In this document: piece after piece, positions 1-8,175 of the stretch
Layout of the letters: each line of letters opens with the position of its first letter
Numbering within the stretch: position 1 is the first letter of the stretch
Assembly: GCF_017676345.1 (NCBI RefSeq)
Contig: NZ_JAFFZM010000001.1
Coordinates: 434,001 to 498,000, forward strand
Length of the DNA stretch: 64,000 nt
Reading direction: 5' to 3'
DNA from: Streptomyces smyrnaeus
GTDB lineage: Bacteria; Actinomycetota; Actinomycetes; Streptomycetales; Streptomycetaceae
The notes under the pieces: model-generated
Told to the model about the DNA's origin: nothing
Seen by the model: the letters and a program-made list of their open reading frames with translations, nothing else
Databases searched by the model: none
Program-made: the position numbers and the translations under genes

Positions 1-201
1 CCGTACGGTGCCCGCGTAGGGGCGGTGCAGCAGCGCCGCGACCTTGGCGAGGGTGGACTTGCCGCAGCCGCTCGGCCCCAGCAGTCCGACCGCCTCGCTC
101 CCGTGCACGGTCAGCGAGACGTCACGCAGCACGGGCGCGCGCCGCTCGTATCCCGCGGTGATGCCGCTCAGCTCCAGCGCGGGGTGCGGGTCCGCGGTCA
201 T
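1..201 (-). CDS. ABC importer ATP-binding protein, NikE/DppF-like (partial, C-terminus off window)
   Basis: Only the first 67 codons are present; the gene runs off the left edge. Residues 42-50 read GPSGCGKST, a Walker A motif, preceded by the usual ABC beta-strands, and the lysine-serine pair is intact. The ATG overlaps the stop of the upstream ATPase gene by four-base ATGA geometry, so translation is probably coupled. As last gene of a binding protein-permease-permease-ATPase-ATPase operon it should be the second nucleotide-binding subunit of a nickel/peptide-class importer. Substrate assignment rests on the Nur-like box upstream of the operon, not on this fragment. Confidence 0.85.
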   Translation of the reverse strand, partial: MTADPHPALELSGITAGYERRAPVLRDVSLTVHGSEAVGLLGPSGCGKSTLAKVAALLHRPYAGTVR

Positions 202-1232
202 ACCTTGCTTCCTTCGCTTCCTTCGCGTCGGCCGACGGCGGGCCGGGCGCCGGTGACGGGGTGGTGACAGGCCACACCTTCCTCCGCCGCCGGCAACCGG
301 GCGCACTCGGCGCTCGCCCGGGTGCAGCGGGGCGCGAAGGCACAGCCGTCCGGGAGAGCGTCCAGTTCGGGCGGCATACCGGGGATCGGGGTGAACGCGC
401 GTTCGGGCAGCGCCGCCAGCAGACCACGGGCGTAGGGGTGGCGGGGGCCCGGCTCGCCGAAGAAGTCCCCTGCGTCGGCCAGTTCGACCACGCGCCCGGC
501 GTACATCACCGCCACCCGGTCGGCGACCCGCTCGGCGGCCGCGAGATCGTGGGTGATCAGCAGCAGGCCCCGCCCGTCGTCGGTGTGGGCACGCAGTTCG
601 TCCACGGTGCGCTCCACCAGGTCGCGGTCGAGTCCGGTGGTCGGCTCGTCGGCGAGCAGCAGCGGCGCGTCGCCGACCAGCGCCAGCGCGGTGGCGGCCC
701 GCTGGGCGAGCCCGCCGGAGAGCTGGTGCGGGTAGCGGTCCAGGTGGTCGACGGGGAAGGCGGCCCGCTCGGCCGCCGCCCGGGTCACGGCGGCCAGCTC
801 CCGCCCCCGGGCACCGGTCAGCTCCCGTACCGTCTCGGCGAGTTGGGAGCGCACCGTGCGCACCGGGGTCAGATGGGCGGCCGGGCTCTGCGGTACGAGA
901 CCGACGCGCCGCCCGCGCACCGTGCGGGCGAGGGTGGCCTCGTCGGCAGCGAGCAGATCGAGCCCGGTGCCCTGCCCGGGACCGTACAGCAGTGCGCTGC
1001 CGTCGGTGCGGGCGTTGGCCGGGAGCAGCCCGAGCAGTGCGGAGGCGAGCACCGACTTTCCGCAGCCGCTCTCCCCCACCAGCGCCAGGCACTCCCCGGC
1101 CGCCAGGTCGAAGGAGACGTCGCTGACGGCGGCGATCCGGCGGCCGTGGCGCATCCCGAAGCGAACGGTCAGCTCCCGCACCCGCAGCAGCGGGCGGCGC
1201 GTGCCGTCCGTGGTGGCCGTGTCCTGGCTCAC
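198..1232 (-). CDS. ABC importer ATP-binding protein, NikD/OppD-like
   Basis: A 344-residue ABC ATPase. Walker A GESGCGKS is at residues 53-60, the signature LSGGLAQR and Walker B LLLADEPT follow, and the C-terminus carries the Cys-containing oligopeptide-type tail (CAFAPRCTRASAEC) typical of OppD/DppD/NikD. The GTG start is chosen because it overlaps the upstream permease stop as GTGA; the open frame extends further upstream only as an antisense-like extension inside the permease gene. It hydrolyses ATP at the inner face of the membrane to drive import with the permeases at 1229-2095 and 2092-3057. Family assignment is firm; nickel as substrate is inferred from the operon's upstream site. 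Confidence 0.9.
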   Translation of the reverse strand: MSQDTATTDGTRRPLLRVRELTVRFGMRHGRRIAAVSDVSFDLAAGECLALVGESGCGKSVLASALLGLLPANARTDGSALLYGPGQGTGLDLLAADEATLARTVRGRRVGLVPQSPAAHLTPVRTVRSQLAETVRELTGARGRELAAVTRAAAERAAFPVDHLDRYPHQLSGGLAQRAATALALVGDAPLLLADEPTTGLDRDLVERTVDELRAHTDDGRGLLLITHDLAAAERVADRVAVMYAGRVVELADAGDFFGEPGPRHPYARGLLAALPERAFTPIPGMPPELDALPDGCAFAPRCTRASAECARLPAAEEGVACHHPVTGARPAVGRREGSEGSKV

Positions 1233-2095
1233 AGCATCAGCTCCGATCGGCGCCGCGGGTTGATCCGCTCCCGCCATACGCCGGCCAGTGAGGCGATGGC
1301 GAGGGTGGGGATGATGAGGAACAGGCCGGGGAAGAGTGTGGGCCACCAGTCGCCGGCCAGCAGCGTGCCCCGGGCGCTTTGGATCATGTTGCCCAGGCTG
1401 GCGCGGTGCGTGGGCAGTCCGAGGCCCAAGAAGGAGAGCGCCGACTCGTGCCAGATGGCGTGCGGCACCATCAGCACGGCGGCGAGCCCCGCCTGCGGCA
1501 GCACCCCCGGCAGCAGATGGCGTACGGCGACCCGCCACCGCGAGGCGCCGCCGGAGACCGCGGCGTCGACGAAGTCCCGGGAGCGCAGGGACAGCATCTC
1601 GGCGCGGACGATCCGTGCGGTGGACAGCCAGTGGGTGAGCCCGACGGAGGCGACGACGGGCCAGACACCGGGGCGGAACATGGCGACGATGAAGATGCCC
1701 AGCAGCAGGTGCGGTACGGAGGAGAAGACGTCCACCACCCGCATCACCATCCGGTCCGTGCGGCCGCCGGCGGCCCCGGCAGCCGCACCGACGGCGGTGC
1801 CGATGACGGTCGCCGCCAGCGCGGCCACCACGCCGACCAGCAGCGAGACGCGCAGCCCGTAGACGCAGCGCAGCAGTACGTCGCGGCCCACGTCGTCGGT
1901 GCCGAACGGGTGGGCCGCCGAGGGGGCATGCAGCTTGTTGGCCATGTCGACGGCCTGCTCGTCCAGCGGGAACAGCAGCGGCACCAGGAGTACGGCGGCG
2001 AGCACGGCCACGAGCACCGCGGCCGAGGCGCGCACGCGCAGCCTGCGGCCCCTTCCGGCTCGGAGCGTCGGGCCGCCCTTGAGTACGGCGCTCAC
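1229..2095 (-). CDS. ABC importer permease, NikC/DppC-like
   Basis: A 288-residue membrane protein with about six hydrophobic segments, starting with a helix near residue 20. The BPD_transp_1 cytoplasmic coupling loop is recognisable as DAAVSGGASRW followed by RHLLPGVLPQ. An early FGTDDVGRDV stretch is characteristic of the DppC branch of dipeptide/nickel permeases. The GTG start overlaps the previous gene's TGA (GTGA), and the stop overlaps the next ATPase start the same way, so the four transport genes look translationally coupled. It pairs with the NikB/DppB-like permease to form the membrane channel. Confidence 0.9.
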   Translation of the reverse strand: MSAVLKGGPTLRAGRGRRLRVRASAAVLVAVLAAVLLVPLLFPLDEQAVDMANKLHAPSAAHPFGTDDVGRDVLLRCVYGLRVSLLVGVVAALAATVIGTAVGAAAGAAGGRTDRMVMRVVDVFSSVPHLLLGIFIVAMFRPGVWPVVASVGLTHWLSTARIVRAEMLSLRSRDFVDAAVSGGASRWRVAVRHLLPGVLPQAGLAAVLMVPHAIWHESALSFLGLGLPTHRASLGNMIQSARGTLLAGDWWPTLFPGLFLIIPTLAIASLAGVWRERINPRRRSELML

Positions 2096-3057
2096 ATCTC
2101 CTCCAGGGCGACGCGCGGGTCGGCCAGCCCGTACAGCAGGTCGGAGAGCAGGTTCCCACCGAGCACCGCCACCGTGGCCAGGGTGGTGAGGGCCGCCAGC
2201 AGCGGGAAGTCCGTCGCGGTGGCGGCCTTGACGGTGACCGAGGCGATACCGGGCCAGCTGAAGACGGTCTCCACCAGCAGTGCTCCGGTGATGAGTTCGG
2301 GCACCCGCGAACCGACCAGCGTCAGCAGCGGCAGCAGTCCGGAGCGCAGCGCATGCTGCAGCAGCACCGTGCGCTCGGCCAGCCCTCGGGCGCGTGCCCC
2401 GCGCACGGCGTCCTCCTCCAGCGCGTCGGCGACACCCTGGCGTACGTACAGCAGGAACCACGGCACCTGTGAGAGCCCCAGCACCAGTGCGGGCAGTGCG
2501 AGATGGCGCAGCAGCGCGCCCGCGGTGACGATGTCGCTGCCGGAGTCGGTCAGCCCACCGGCCGGCAGTACGTCGAACCGGACGGCGAACAGCCAGATGC
2601 CCAGCAGCCCGATCCAGAAGGGCGGTGCGGCCTCCAGGGTGTAGGCGAGCGAGGTGACCGTCCGGTCCAGTAGCCCGCCCTTGCGGCGTGCCGCGGCGAC
2701 GCCGAGCGCCGTACCGACGAGGACGGCGAAGGCGAAGCCCACCGCGCACAGCAGCACCGACCAGCCGAGTCGTTCACCGATGACCTGGGAGACGGGCTGC
2801 CGCAGCGAGGTGGAGTCCCCCAGGTCGCCCGACAGCGCGCCGGTCAGCCAGTCCCACCAGCGCTGTGTGAAGGGCCCGTCGACGTCGAGATTGCTGCGCA
2901 GTTGGTCCAGCGTCTCCTGCGAGGCGCTGAGTCCGGCTGCTCCGGCGTACTGCTGCACGGGGTCGAAGGGGGACGCCGCCGCTACGGCGAACACCCCGAA
3001 GGTGACCGCCGCCAGAATCGGCACCGCGGCCATGAGGCGCCGCCCCACCATGCGCAT
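2092..3057 (-). CDS. ABC importer permease, NikB/DppB-like
   Basis: A 321-residue permease. It opens with a membrane helix (residues about 8-28) ending in a long periplasmic loop with QQYAGAAGLS and the DppB-type LGDSTSLRQPVS segment, then several more helices and a coupling loop (EDAVRGARARGL). ATG at 3057 is preferred over the GTG one codon earlier; no strong ribosome site is visible for either. Its start lies 266 bp downstream of the binding-protein gene, across a repeat-bearing, strongly structured gap, so expression may be uncoupled from that gene by attenuation or RNA processing. Confidence 0.88.
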   Translation of the reverse strand: MRMVGRRLMAAVPILAAVTFGVFAVAAASPFDPVQQYAGAAGLSASQETLDQLRSNLDVDGPFTQRWWDWLTGALSGDLGDSTSLRQPVSQVIGERLGWSVLLCAVGFAFAVLVGTALGVAAARRKGGLLDRTVTSLAYTLEAAPPFWIGLLGIWLFAVRFDVLPAGGLTDSGSDIVTAGALLRHLALPALVLGLSQVPWFLLYVRQGVADALEEDAVRGARARGLAERTVLLQHALRSGLLPLLTLVGSRVPELITGALLVETVFSWPGIASVTVKAATATDFPLLAALTTLATVAVLGGNLLSDLLYGLADPRVALEEM

Positions 3058-3106
3058 CACGGCGCCCCATCGCGCCCGCTCTGCATTGCTGTGCTTGGGC
3101 AGTCTG

Positions 3107-3138
3107 CTCCCCCAGCCTCCGGCCGGGAGGCGCCCCCA
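3107..3138. repeat. Streptomyces-type palindromic intergenic repeat, copy 1
   Basis: A 32-bp GC-rich element containing the hairpin core CCTCCGGCCGGGAGG flanked by C-rich arms. It is matched at 31 of 32 positions by the copy at 3250-3281 and more loosely by the copy inside the AlkB gene at 14526-14556. It lies between the binding-protein and permease genes. Confidence 0.75.
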
Positions 3139-3171
3139 GGGGCGCAGGGTGGGCAAGCGCAGCACCCACCA

Positions 3172-3220
3172 CCGGCCCGCACCCGACGGGCGCCCACGCT
3201 GCGGTGCCGGGTGCGGCCGG
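3172..3220. repeat. Imperfect inverted repeat between importer genes
   Basis: Left arm 3172-3185 and right arm 3208-3220 are complementary over 13 bases apart from one extra C in the left arm, giving a strong hairpin in the transcript. It sits between the two palindromic repeat copies, so the 266-bp gap is almost wholly structured. A role as attenuator or RNA stabiliser for the binding-protein message is inference. Confidence 0.6.
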
Positions 3221-3249
3221 TTCGCGTCTGCGGCCTGCTCGTGCCCACC

Positions 3250-3281
3250 CTCCCCCAGCCTCCGGCCGGGAGGTGCCCCCA
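3250..3281. repeat. Streptomyces-type palindromic intergenic repeat, copy 2
   Basis: A near-identical direct copy of 3107-3138 (one T for C difference in the right arm), 143 bp away in the same orientation and 42 bp downstream of the binding-protein stop codon in the transcript. Confidence 0.75.
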
Positions 3282-3323
3282 CGCCCCTGCGGAACGACTG
3301 CCCACAAGCGGATACTCCTGCTC

Positions 3324-4919
3324 TCACGCCTCCGGCTTCCAGTCCTGGAGGTTCCACCAGGGGCCGGCGCCGATGCCGTGGTCGTGGGGCTCGACCTGGG
3401 TGGTCAGGCCACGCCACTTGTCGTCGATGACATAGACGTGGTCGATGTGGGTGAGGAAGGTGTAGCCGGGGTTCTTCGCCAGCGCCCGCTGCACCTTGTC
3501 GTAGGCGTTCTTGCGCACCTCGGGGTCGCGGCTGCGGCGGGCCACGTCGAGCTGCTTGTCCACGGTCTTGTCGTGGTAGGCGGCGAGGTTGTTCCAGCCA
3601 TCACCGATCTGCGAGGAGTGCAGTGTCGGGTAGAGGTCGAAGTCGGGGTCGGCGGGGAAGCCGTTGCCCATCAGCATCGCGTCGTGGTCGAGCTTGGGGC
3701 GGACGACCTCCCGGCTGCCGGCCTGGACCTTGACGTCGATGCCGGCCTTCTTGGCGTCGGAGGCGTAGGCCAGGGCGTGGTCCTGCCGCAGCTTGTCCCC
3801 GGAGAAGTACCAGAGGGTGAACGCGGCGCGCCTGCCGTCCTTGACGCGGATGCCGTCCTTGCCCGGCTTCCAGCCCGCCTCGCCCAGGATCTTCTTGGCG
3901 CGGGCCAGGTCGTGGGGGCGCTCGGTGCCCTTGGCGAACCAGGGACTGTCGGTGGGCAGCGGACCGTAGGCAGGCTTGCCGGCACCGTTGAGGACGGACT
4001 TGACCAGGGCCTTGCGGTCGACGGCCAGGTCGAGGGCGCGGCGGACCGCCTTGTCCTTGGTGACCGGGTTGCCGCTGGGGAGCGTCACGGCGCGGTAGTC
4101 GGCGGTCTTGGCGCTGAAGGTGCGCTTCTCCTCATCCTCCTCGTACGCCTTGGCGAGGTTGGGCGGGAGGATGGCGCCGTCCAGGTCGCCGGAGCGCAAC
4201 CGGGTGGCGCGCACGTCGTCGTCCTCGATGACGGCCACGGTGAACCGCTCGACCTTCGGCTTGCCGCCCCAGTAGTGCGGGTTGGCCTTGAAGCTGAGCT
4301 TCTCGCCCTTGCGCCAGCTGGTGAGCATGTACGGCCCGGTGCCCACCGGCTTGGTGTTGTAGGAGCCGGTGTTGACGTCGGTCCTGGAGGCGACGGCCTT
4401 GGAGGCGATGGGCAGCACGGTGCGCTCGGCGAACGCGGCGTAGGGGTACTTGAGCCGGAAGACGACCCGGTGGCGGCCCTGGGCCCGGACGCTCTCGACG
4501 GCGTCCAGTTCGCCCTTGGACGCGTTGTTGGTCTTCTTGTCGAGGATCGTCTCGTAGGTGTAGACGACGTCCTCGGCGGTGAAGGGCTTGCCGTTGCTGA
4601 AGGTGACGCCCTTGCGCAGCTCGTAGGTGTAGGTGCGGCCGTCCTTGCTCACCTTCGGCAGCCGCGTGGCGAGTGCGGGCCGCAGATGCATCTTGGCGTC
4701 GTGGGTGAGCAGGCCGTCGAATATCTTCGAGTTGCCCTCCTTGCCGTAGCCCAGCAGCGGGCTGAGGGTCTCCGGCTCCTGGGCGACGCCGACCGTGAGC
4801 GAGTCCGTGCCGCCGCCCGGACCGTCACCGTCGCCGGGCGCGGAACACGCCGGGGCCCCCGCGAGCACGACCGCGGCGAGGGCCATCGCGGTGGCTGTCC
4901 GTACCGTCCGGGCAGTCAT
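3324..4919 (-). CDS. Family-5 ABC substrate-binding lipoprotein, NikA-like
   Basis: A 531-residue extracytoplasmic solute-binding protein of the SBP_bac_5 (peptide/nickel) family. A signal peptide ends at a Cys in LAGAPACSA, a slightly atypical lipobox. The mature part has the family landmarks: QEPETLSPLL, a TYELRKGVTFSNGKPFTAEDV segment and VRRALDLAVDRKALV. ATG 4919 is chosen because an AAGGAG lies 10 bases upstream; a GTG three codons earlier would be only one base from it. It heads the importer operon. The Nur-like box 35 bases upstream suggests nickel as the ligand, but related proteins bind peptides. Confidence 0.88.
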   Translation of the reverse strand: MTARTVRTATAMALAAVVLAGAPACSAPGDGDGPGGGTDSLTVGVAQEPETLSPLLGYGKEGNSKIFDGLLTHDAKMHLRPALATRLPKVSKDGRTYTYELRKGVTFSNGKPFTAEDVVYTYETILDKKTNNASKGELDAVESVRAQGRHRVVFRLKYPYAAFAERTVLPIASKAVASRTDVNTGSYNTKPVGTGPYMLTSWRKGEKLSFKANPHYWGGKPKVERFTVAVIEDDDVRATRLRSGDLDGAILPPNLAKAYEEDEEKRTFSAKTADYRAVTLPSGNPVTKDKAVRRALDLAVDRKALVKSVLNGAGKPAYGPLPTDSPWFAKGTERPHDLARAKKILGEAGWKPGKDGIRVKDGRRAAFTLWYFSGDKLRQDHALAYASDAKKAGIDVKVQAGSREVVRPKLDHDAMLMGNGFPADPDFDLYPTLHSSQIGDGWNNLAAYHDKTVDKQLDVARRSRDPEVRKNAYDKVQRALAKNPGYTFLTHIDHVYVIDDKWRGLTTQVEPHDHGIGAGPWWNLQDWKPEA

Positions 4920-4953
4920 CTGTGGCACACTCCTTGTTCGAGATCACACGCTC

Positions 4954-4970
4954 TTGCAACTCGTTCGCAA
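4954..4970 (-). promoter_or_regulatory. Candidate Nur (nickel-responsive Fur-family) box
   Basis: On the minus strand it reads TTGCGA-N5-TTGCAA, one base from the Nur consensus tTGCaa-N5-ttGCAA known upstream of S. coelicolor nikA and sodF. It lies 35 bp upstream of the binding-protein ATG, beside an AT-rich stretch (4971-4987) rare in this sequence that probably contains the promoter. Binding would repress uptake when nickel is plentiful. Confidence 0.65.
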
Positions 4971-5155
4971 TTAGACTGATTAAATCACGGGGCCTGCGGT
5001 GCGCTATGCCCCGATACCTCCCGGCTGGGCTGTCAAGGCCCGCGCAAGATCCAGCCCCAGTAACGCTGTTTCCTTCCACGCGCCGCTTCTCGGTCAGTAG
5101 CCTCAGGGCCCCGACCGGAACTCCCCGGTGAATGAAGCGAGCTGGAGACCCTTCG

Positions 5156-5977
5156 ATGGAACGTCCCGCCTGGGCCCCGCAGGGCATCGACCTCACCGTG
5201 CCGAGCGTGTCGCGGATGTACGACTACTACCTGGGCGGGTCGCACAACTTCGAGGTCGACAGGGAGACGGCACGGCGGGCGATCAGGGCCTGGCCCGGAC
5301 TACCCAAGATCATGCAGGCCAACCGCGCCTTCATGCGCCGGGCAATCCGCTTCGCCGTCCAGGAGGGGATCACCCAGTTCCTCGACATCGGCTCGGGCAT
5401 CCCCACCTTCGGCAACGTCCACGAGGTGGCCCACGCACTCGACCGCGACGCACGGGTCGTCTACGTCGACAACGACCCGGTGGCCGTCGCGCACAGCCGC
5501 GCGGTGCTGGAGGGCGACAGCAGGGTGGGCATCGTCTCGGCGGACTTCCGCTCACCGCAGGACATCCTGGAGAGCCCCGAGGTGGAGAACCTGCTGGATC
5601 CCCGCCGGCCGGTGGTGCTGATGCTCGTCGCACTGCTGCACTTCATCGAGGACCGCGACGAGCCCCGCAAGTGCGTGGCGGAGCTGGCCCGGCACCTGGC
5701 GCCCGGCAGTCTGCTGGTGCTCACCCACGGCTCCCCCGAGGGCGGGCCCGTGCGCGACGGCGGCGCGGCGCTGCAGGAGGTCTACAGCACCGCGAGCGCC
5801 CCGCTGGTCATCCGGTCCAAGCAGGAAGTGGCGGAGTTCTTCGAGGAGTTCGAGATGGTGGAGCCGGGTCTGGTCGCAGTGCCGCGCTGGCGCCCCGACA
5901 GCCCCACGGAGCACGAGGACCCCGTCGTCTTCGGCGGATTCGCGGGAGTGGGCCGTAAGGCGGGATTGTCCGAGTGA
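5156..5977 (+). CDS. SAM-dependent methyltransferase, DUF574 (Methyltransf_19) family
   Basis: A 273-residue protein of a family greatly expanded in Streptomyces. Landmarks are the N-terminal signature PSVSRMYDYYLGGSHNF, the SAM-binding loop FLDIGSGIPT at about residues 75-84, VVYVDNDPVAVAH (ribose-binding acidic strand) and a C-terminal strand/helix region. The ATG at 5156 has GGAG eight bases upstream; the in-frame ATG at 5132 has none. Substrate of this family is unknown. Its TGA overlaps the GTG of the following c-di-GMP protein (GTGA), so the two are coupled and probably co-regulated. Confidence 0.9.
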   Translation: MERPAWAPQGIDLTVPSVSRMYDYYLGGSHNFEVDRETARRAIRAWPGLPKIMQANRAFMRRAIRFAVQEGITQFLDIGSGIPTFGNVHEVAHALDRDARVVYVDNDPVAVAHSRAVLEGDSRVGIVSADFRSPQDILESPEVENLLDPRRPVVLMLVALLHFIEDRDEPRKCVAELARHLAPGSLLVLTHGSPEGGPVRDGGAALQEVYSTASAPLVIRSKQEVAEFFEEFEMVEPGLVAVPRWRPDSPTEHEDPVVFGGFAGVGRKAGLSE

Positions 5978-8157
5978 CCTCCCAGGACGAGCCCGCGCAG
6001 CACGAGGGGCATACGAGCTCGACACACGGCGGCACCGGCCCGGCGGAGGGCGAGGACGGACCGCGCCGCTTCGCGCGGATCTGGAGCCGCACCGTCTACC
6101 CGGCCACCCAGACCTCGCTCTCCCGAGCCGAGCTGGAGGACTTCCTCCACCCGCTGGCCATCCGGCTGGGAGAGGCGCTGCACGCCTACCCGTTCAGCCC
6201 GGCACCCGCCCGGGAGGTCGGCGAGGTGCTGGTGAACGAGGCGCACTGCACCAGCCCCGACGCGCTGCCGCACATCCTCGGCGTCGTCGAGTCGTATCTC
6301 GTGCTCTACGCCGGAACGCCCGGCTCGCTCGGCGTCGACGAGGCCCGCTCGCGCTGCGCCCGGCTCCAGCACGCCATCGCCGCGGGCTTCGCCCTCGCCC
6401 TGCGCGAGCGCACCTTGGCCGAGCAGGAGGCACTCTCGCGTGCGGCGCTGGCCGCGCAGACCGCCGTCGAGGAGGCCCTGCACGCCTCCGAGACCCGGTT
6501 CCGTGCCGTCTTCAAGGAAGCCACGATCGGTATCGGCATCGCCGACATGAACGGCCGGCTGCGCGACGCCAACGGCGCACTGGCGCGGATGTTCGGGCAC
6601 TCCGAGGAGGAGATGCGCCGCCGCAACATCAACGACTGGGTGCACCCGGACGACGCCCCGGACGTGTGGCGGCTGCACCGCGAGCTGGCCGCCGGCCGGC
6701 GCGACCACTTCCGCGTCGAGAAGCCCTACCAGCGTCCCGACGGCACCGTGCTGTGGACCAATCTGACGGTCTCGCTGCTGCGGGACGCCGACGGCGAACC
6801 CCGCTACCAGCTGGCCCTCATGGAGGACATCACCGAGCGCCGCCTGCTGCATCTGCGGCTGCGCTACGAGGCGACCCACGACGAGCTGACCGGGCTGCCC
6901 AACCGCACGCTGTTCGCCGAGCGCCTGGACCGCATCCTGACGCCCGGCAACGGGGTGGCCCGGTTCGGGCTGTGCTATCTGGACATCGACGGCTTCAAGA
7001 CGGTCAACGACAGCCTGGGCCACGCCGTGGGCGACCAGCTCCTGGTCGCCGTCGGCGAGCGCCTGCAGTCCTGCACCACGGCGCCCGCACACCTGGTGGC
7101 CCGCATCGGGGGCGACGAATTCGCCGTACTGATGTCCGACCCGCAGGGGACGGAGGAGGTCACCGGCCTGGCGCGGGCGCTGCTGGCGGCGCTGGCGACC
7201 CCCATCTCGGTGGACGGGCGCGAGCTGTCCGTACGCGCCAGCATCGGCATCGTCGAGGGCGCCTCCGGTCAGCTGGAGCCCGCCGAGGTGCTGCGCAGCG
7301 CCGACATCACCATGTACCGGGCCAAGGACTCGGGCGGCAACCGCTACGAGCTGGCCGACCCCGACTCCGAGGCCCGCGCCATAGACCGGCACAGCCTCAC
7401 CAACCGGCTGCCCGCCGCGCTGGAGCGGGACGAGTTCTTCCTGGAGTACCAGCCGCTGATCCGGATGAGCGACGGCCGGGTGGACGGGGCCGAGGCACTG
7501 GTGCGCTGGAGGCATCCGGTGCACGGCCGGCTCGGCCCGGACCGGTTCATCCCGCTGGCCGAACACACCGGGCTGATCGTGCCGTTGGGTCGCTGGGTGC
7601 TGGAGCAGGCGGTGGCGCAGACCTGCACCTGGGCGAGCGGACAGCCGCTGCGCGTCAACGTCAACCTCTCCCCCCGGCAGCTGCACCACCCGGATCTGGT
7701 GCCGGACACCATCGCCGTGCTGGAGGCCGCGGGCGTGGCGCCCTCCTCGCTGTGCCTGGAGGTCACCGAGAGCGCGCTGATCGGCGCGGACGAGGACGAG
7801 CTCAAACCGCTGTGGCAGCTGGCCGAGATCGGCGTCGACATCGCGCTGGACGACTTCGGCACCGGCTACTCCAACCTCGCCAATCTGCGCAAGCTGCCGG
7901 CGACCACGCTCAAGCTGGACCGCTCCTTCACCCAGGGCCTCCAGCGGCATCCGGCCGATCCGGTGGACCTCACCTTCGTGGAGGGCATCGTCTCGCTGGC
8001 GCACGCGCTCGGGCTGGCCGTCACCGTCGAGGGGGTGGAGACCGAGAGCCAGGCCGACCAGCTGCGCAACCTGGGTTGCGACACGGCGCAGGGCTGGTAC
8101 TACGCGCGTCCTTCCTCGCCCGGCGAGTTCGCCAAGGAGTGGACGACGACGGGCTGA
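5974..8157 (+). CDS. PAS-GGDEF-EAL cyclic-di-GMP turnover protein
   Basis: A 727-residue soluble protein. An N-terminal helical region (about 1-170) precedes a PAS domain (about 172-290, ending MEDITERR), a GGDEF domain with intact GGDEF near residue 380, and an EAL domain with EAL near residue 505, NVNLSPRQL and DDFGTGYSNL near 625. Both catalytic signatures are intact, so it could make and degrade c-di-GMP; no RxxD inhibitory site precedes the GGDEF. No membrane helix is seen. The layout resembles RmdA of S. coelicolor (from memory). In Streptomyces c-di-GMP controls BldD and the switch to sporulation. It is coupled to the DUF574 methyltransferase. Confidence 0.93.
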   Translation: MTSQDEPAQHEGHTSSTHGGTGPAEGEDGPRRFARIWSRTVYPATQTSLSRAELEDFLHPLAIRLGEALHAYPFSPAPAREVGEVLVNEAHCTSPDALPHILGVVESYLVLYAGTPGSLGVDEARSRCARLQHAIAAGFALALRERTLAEQEALSRAALAAQTAVEEALHASETRFRAVFKEATIGIGIADMNGRLRDANGALARMFGHSEEEMRRRNINDWVHPDDAPDVWRLHRELAAGRRDHFRVEKPYQRPDGTVLWTNLTVSLLRDADGEPRYQLALMEDITERRLLHLRLRYEATHDELTGLPNRTLFAERLDRILTPGNGVARFGLCYLDIDGFKTVNDSLGHAVGDQLLVAVGERLQSCTTAPAHLVARIGGDEFAVLMSDPQGTEEVTGLARALLAALATPISVDGRELSVRASIGIVEGASGQLEPAEVLRSADITMYRAKDSGGNRYELADPDSEARAIDRHSLTNRLPAALERDEFFLEYQPLIRMSDGRVDGAEALVRWRHPVHGRLGPDRFIPLAEHTGLIVPLGRWVLEQAVAQTCTWASGQPLRVNVNLSPRQLHHPDLVPDTIAVLEAAGVAPSSLCLEVTESALIGADEDELKPLWQLAEIGVDIALDDFGTGYSNLANLRKLPATTLKLDRSFTQGLQRHPADPVDLTFVEGIVSLAHALGLAVTVEGVETESQADQLRNLGCDTAQGWYYARPSSPGEFAKEWTTTG

Positions 8158-8175
8158 CGCGGCACGCGCGGCAGG

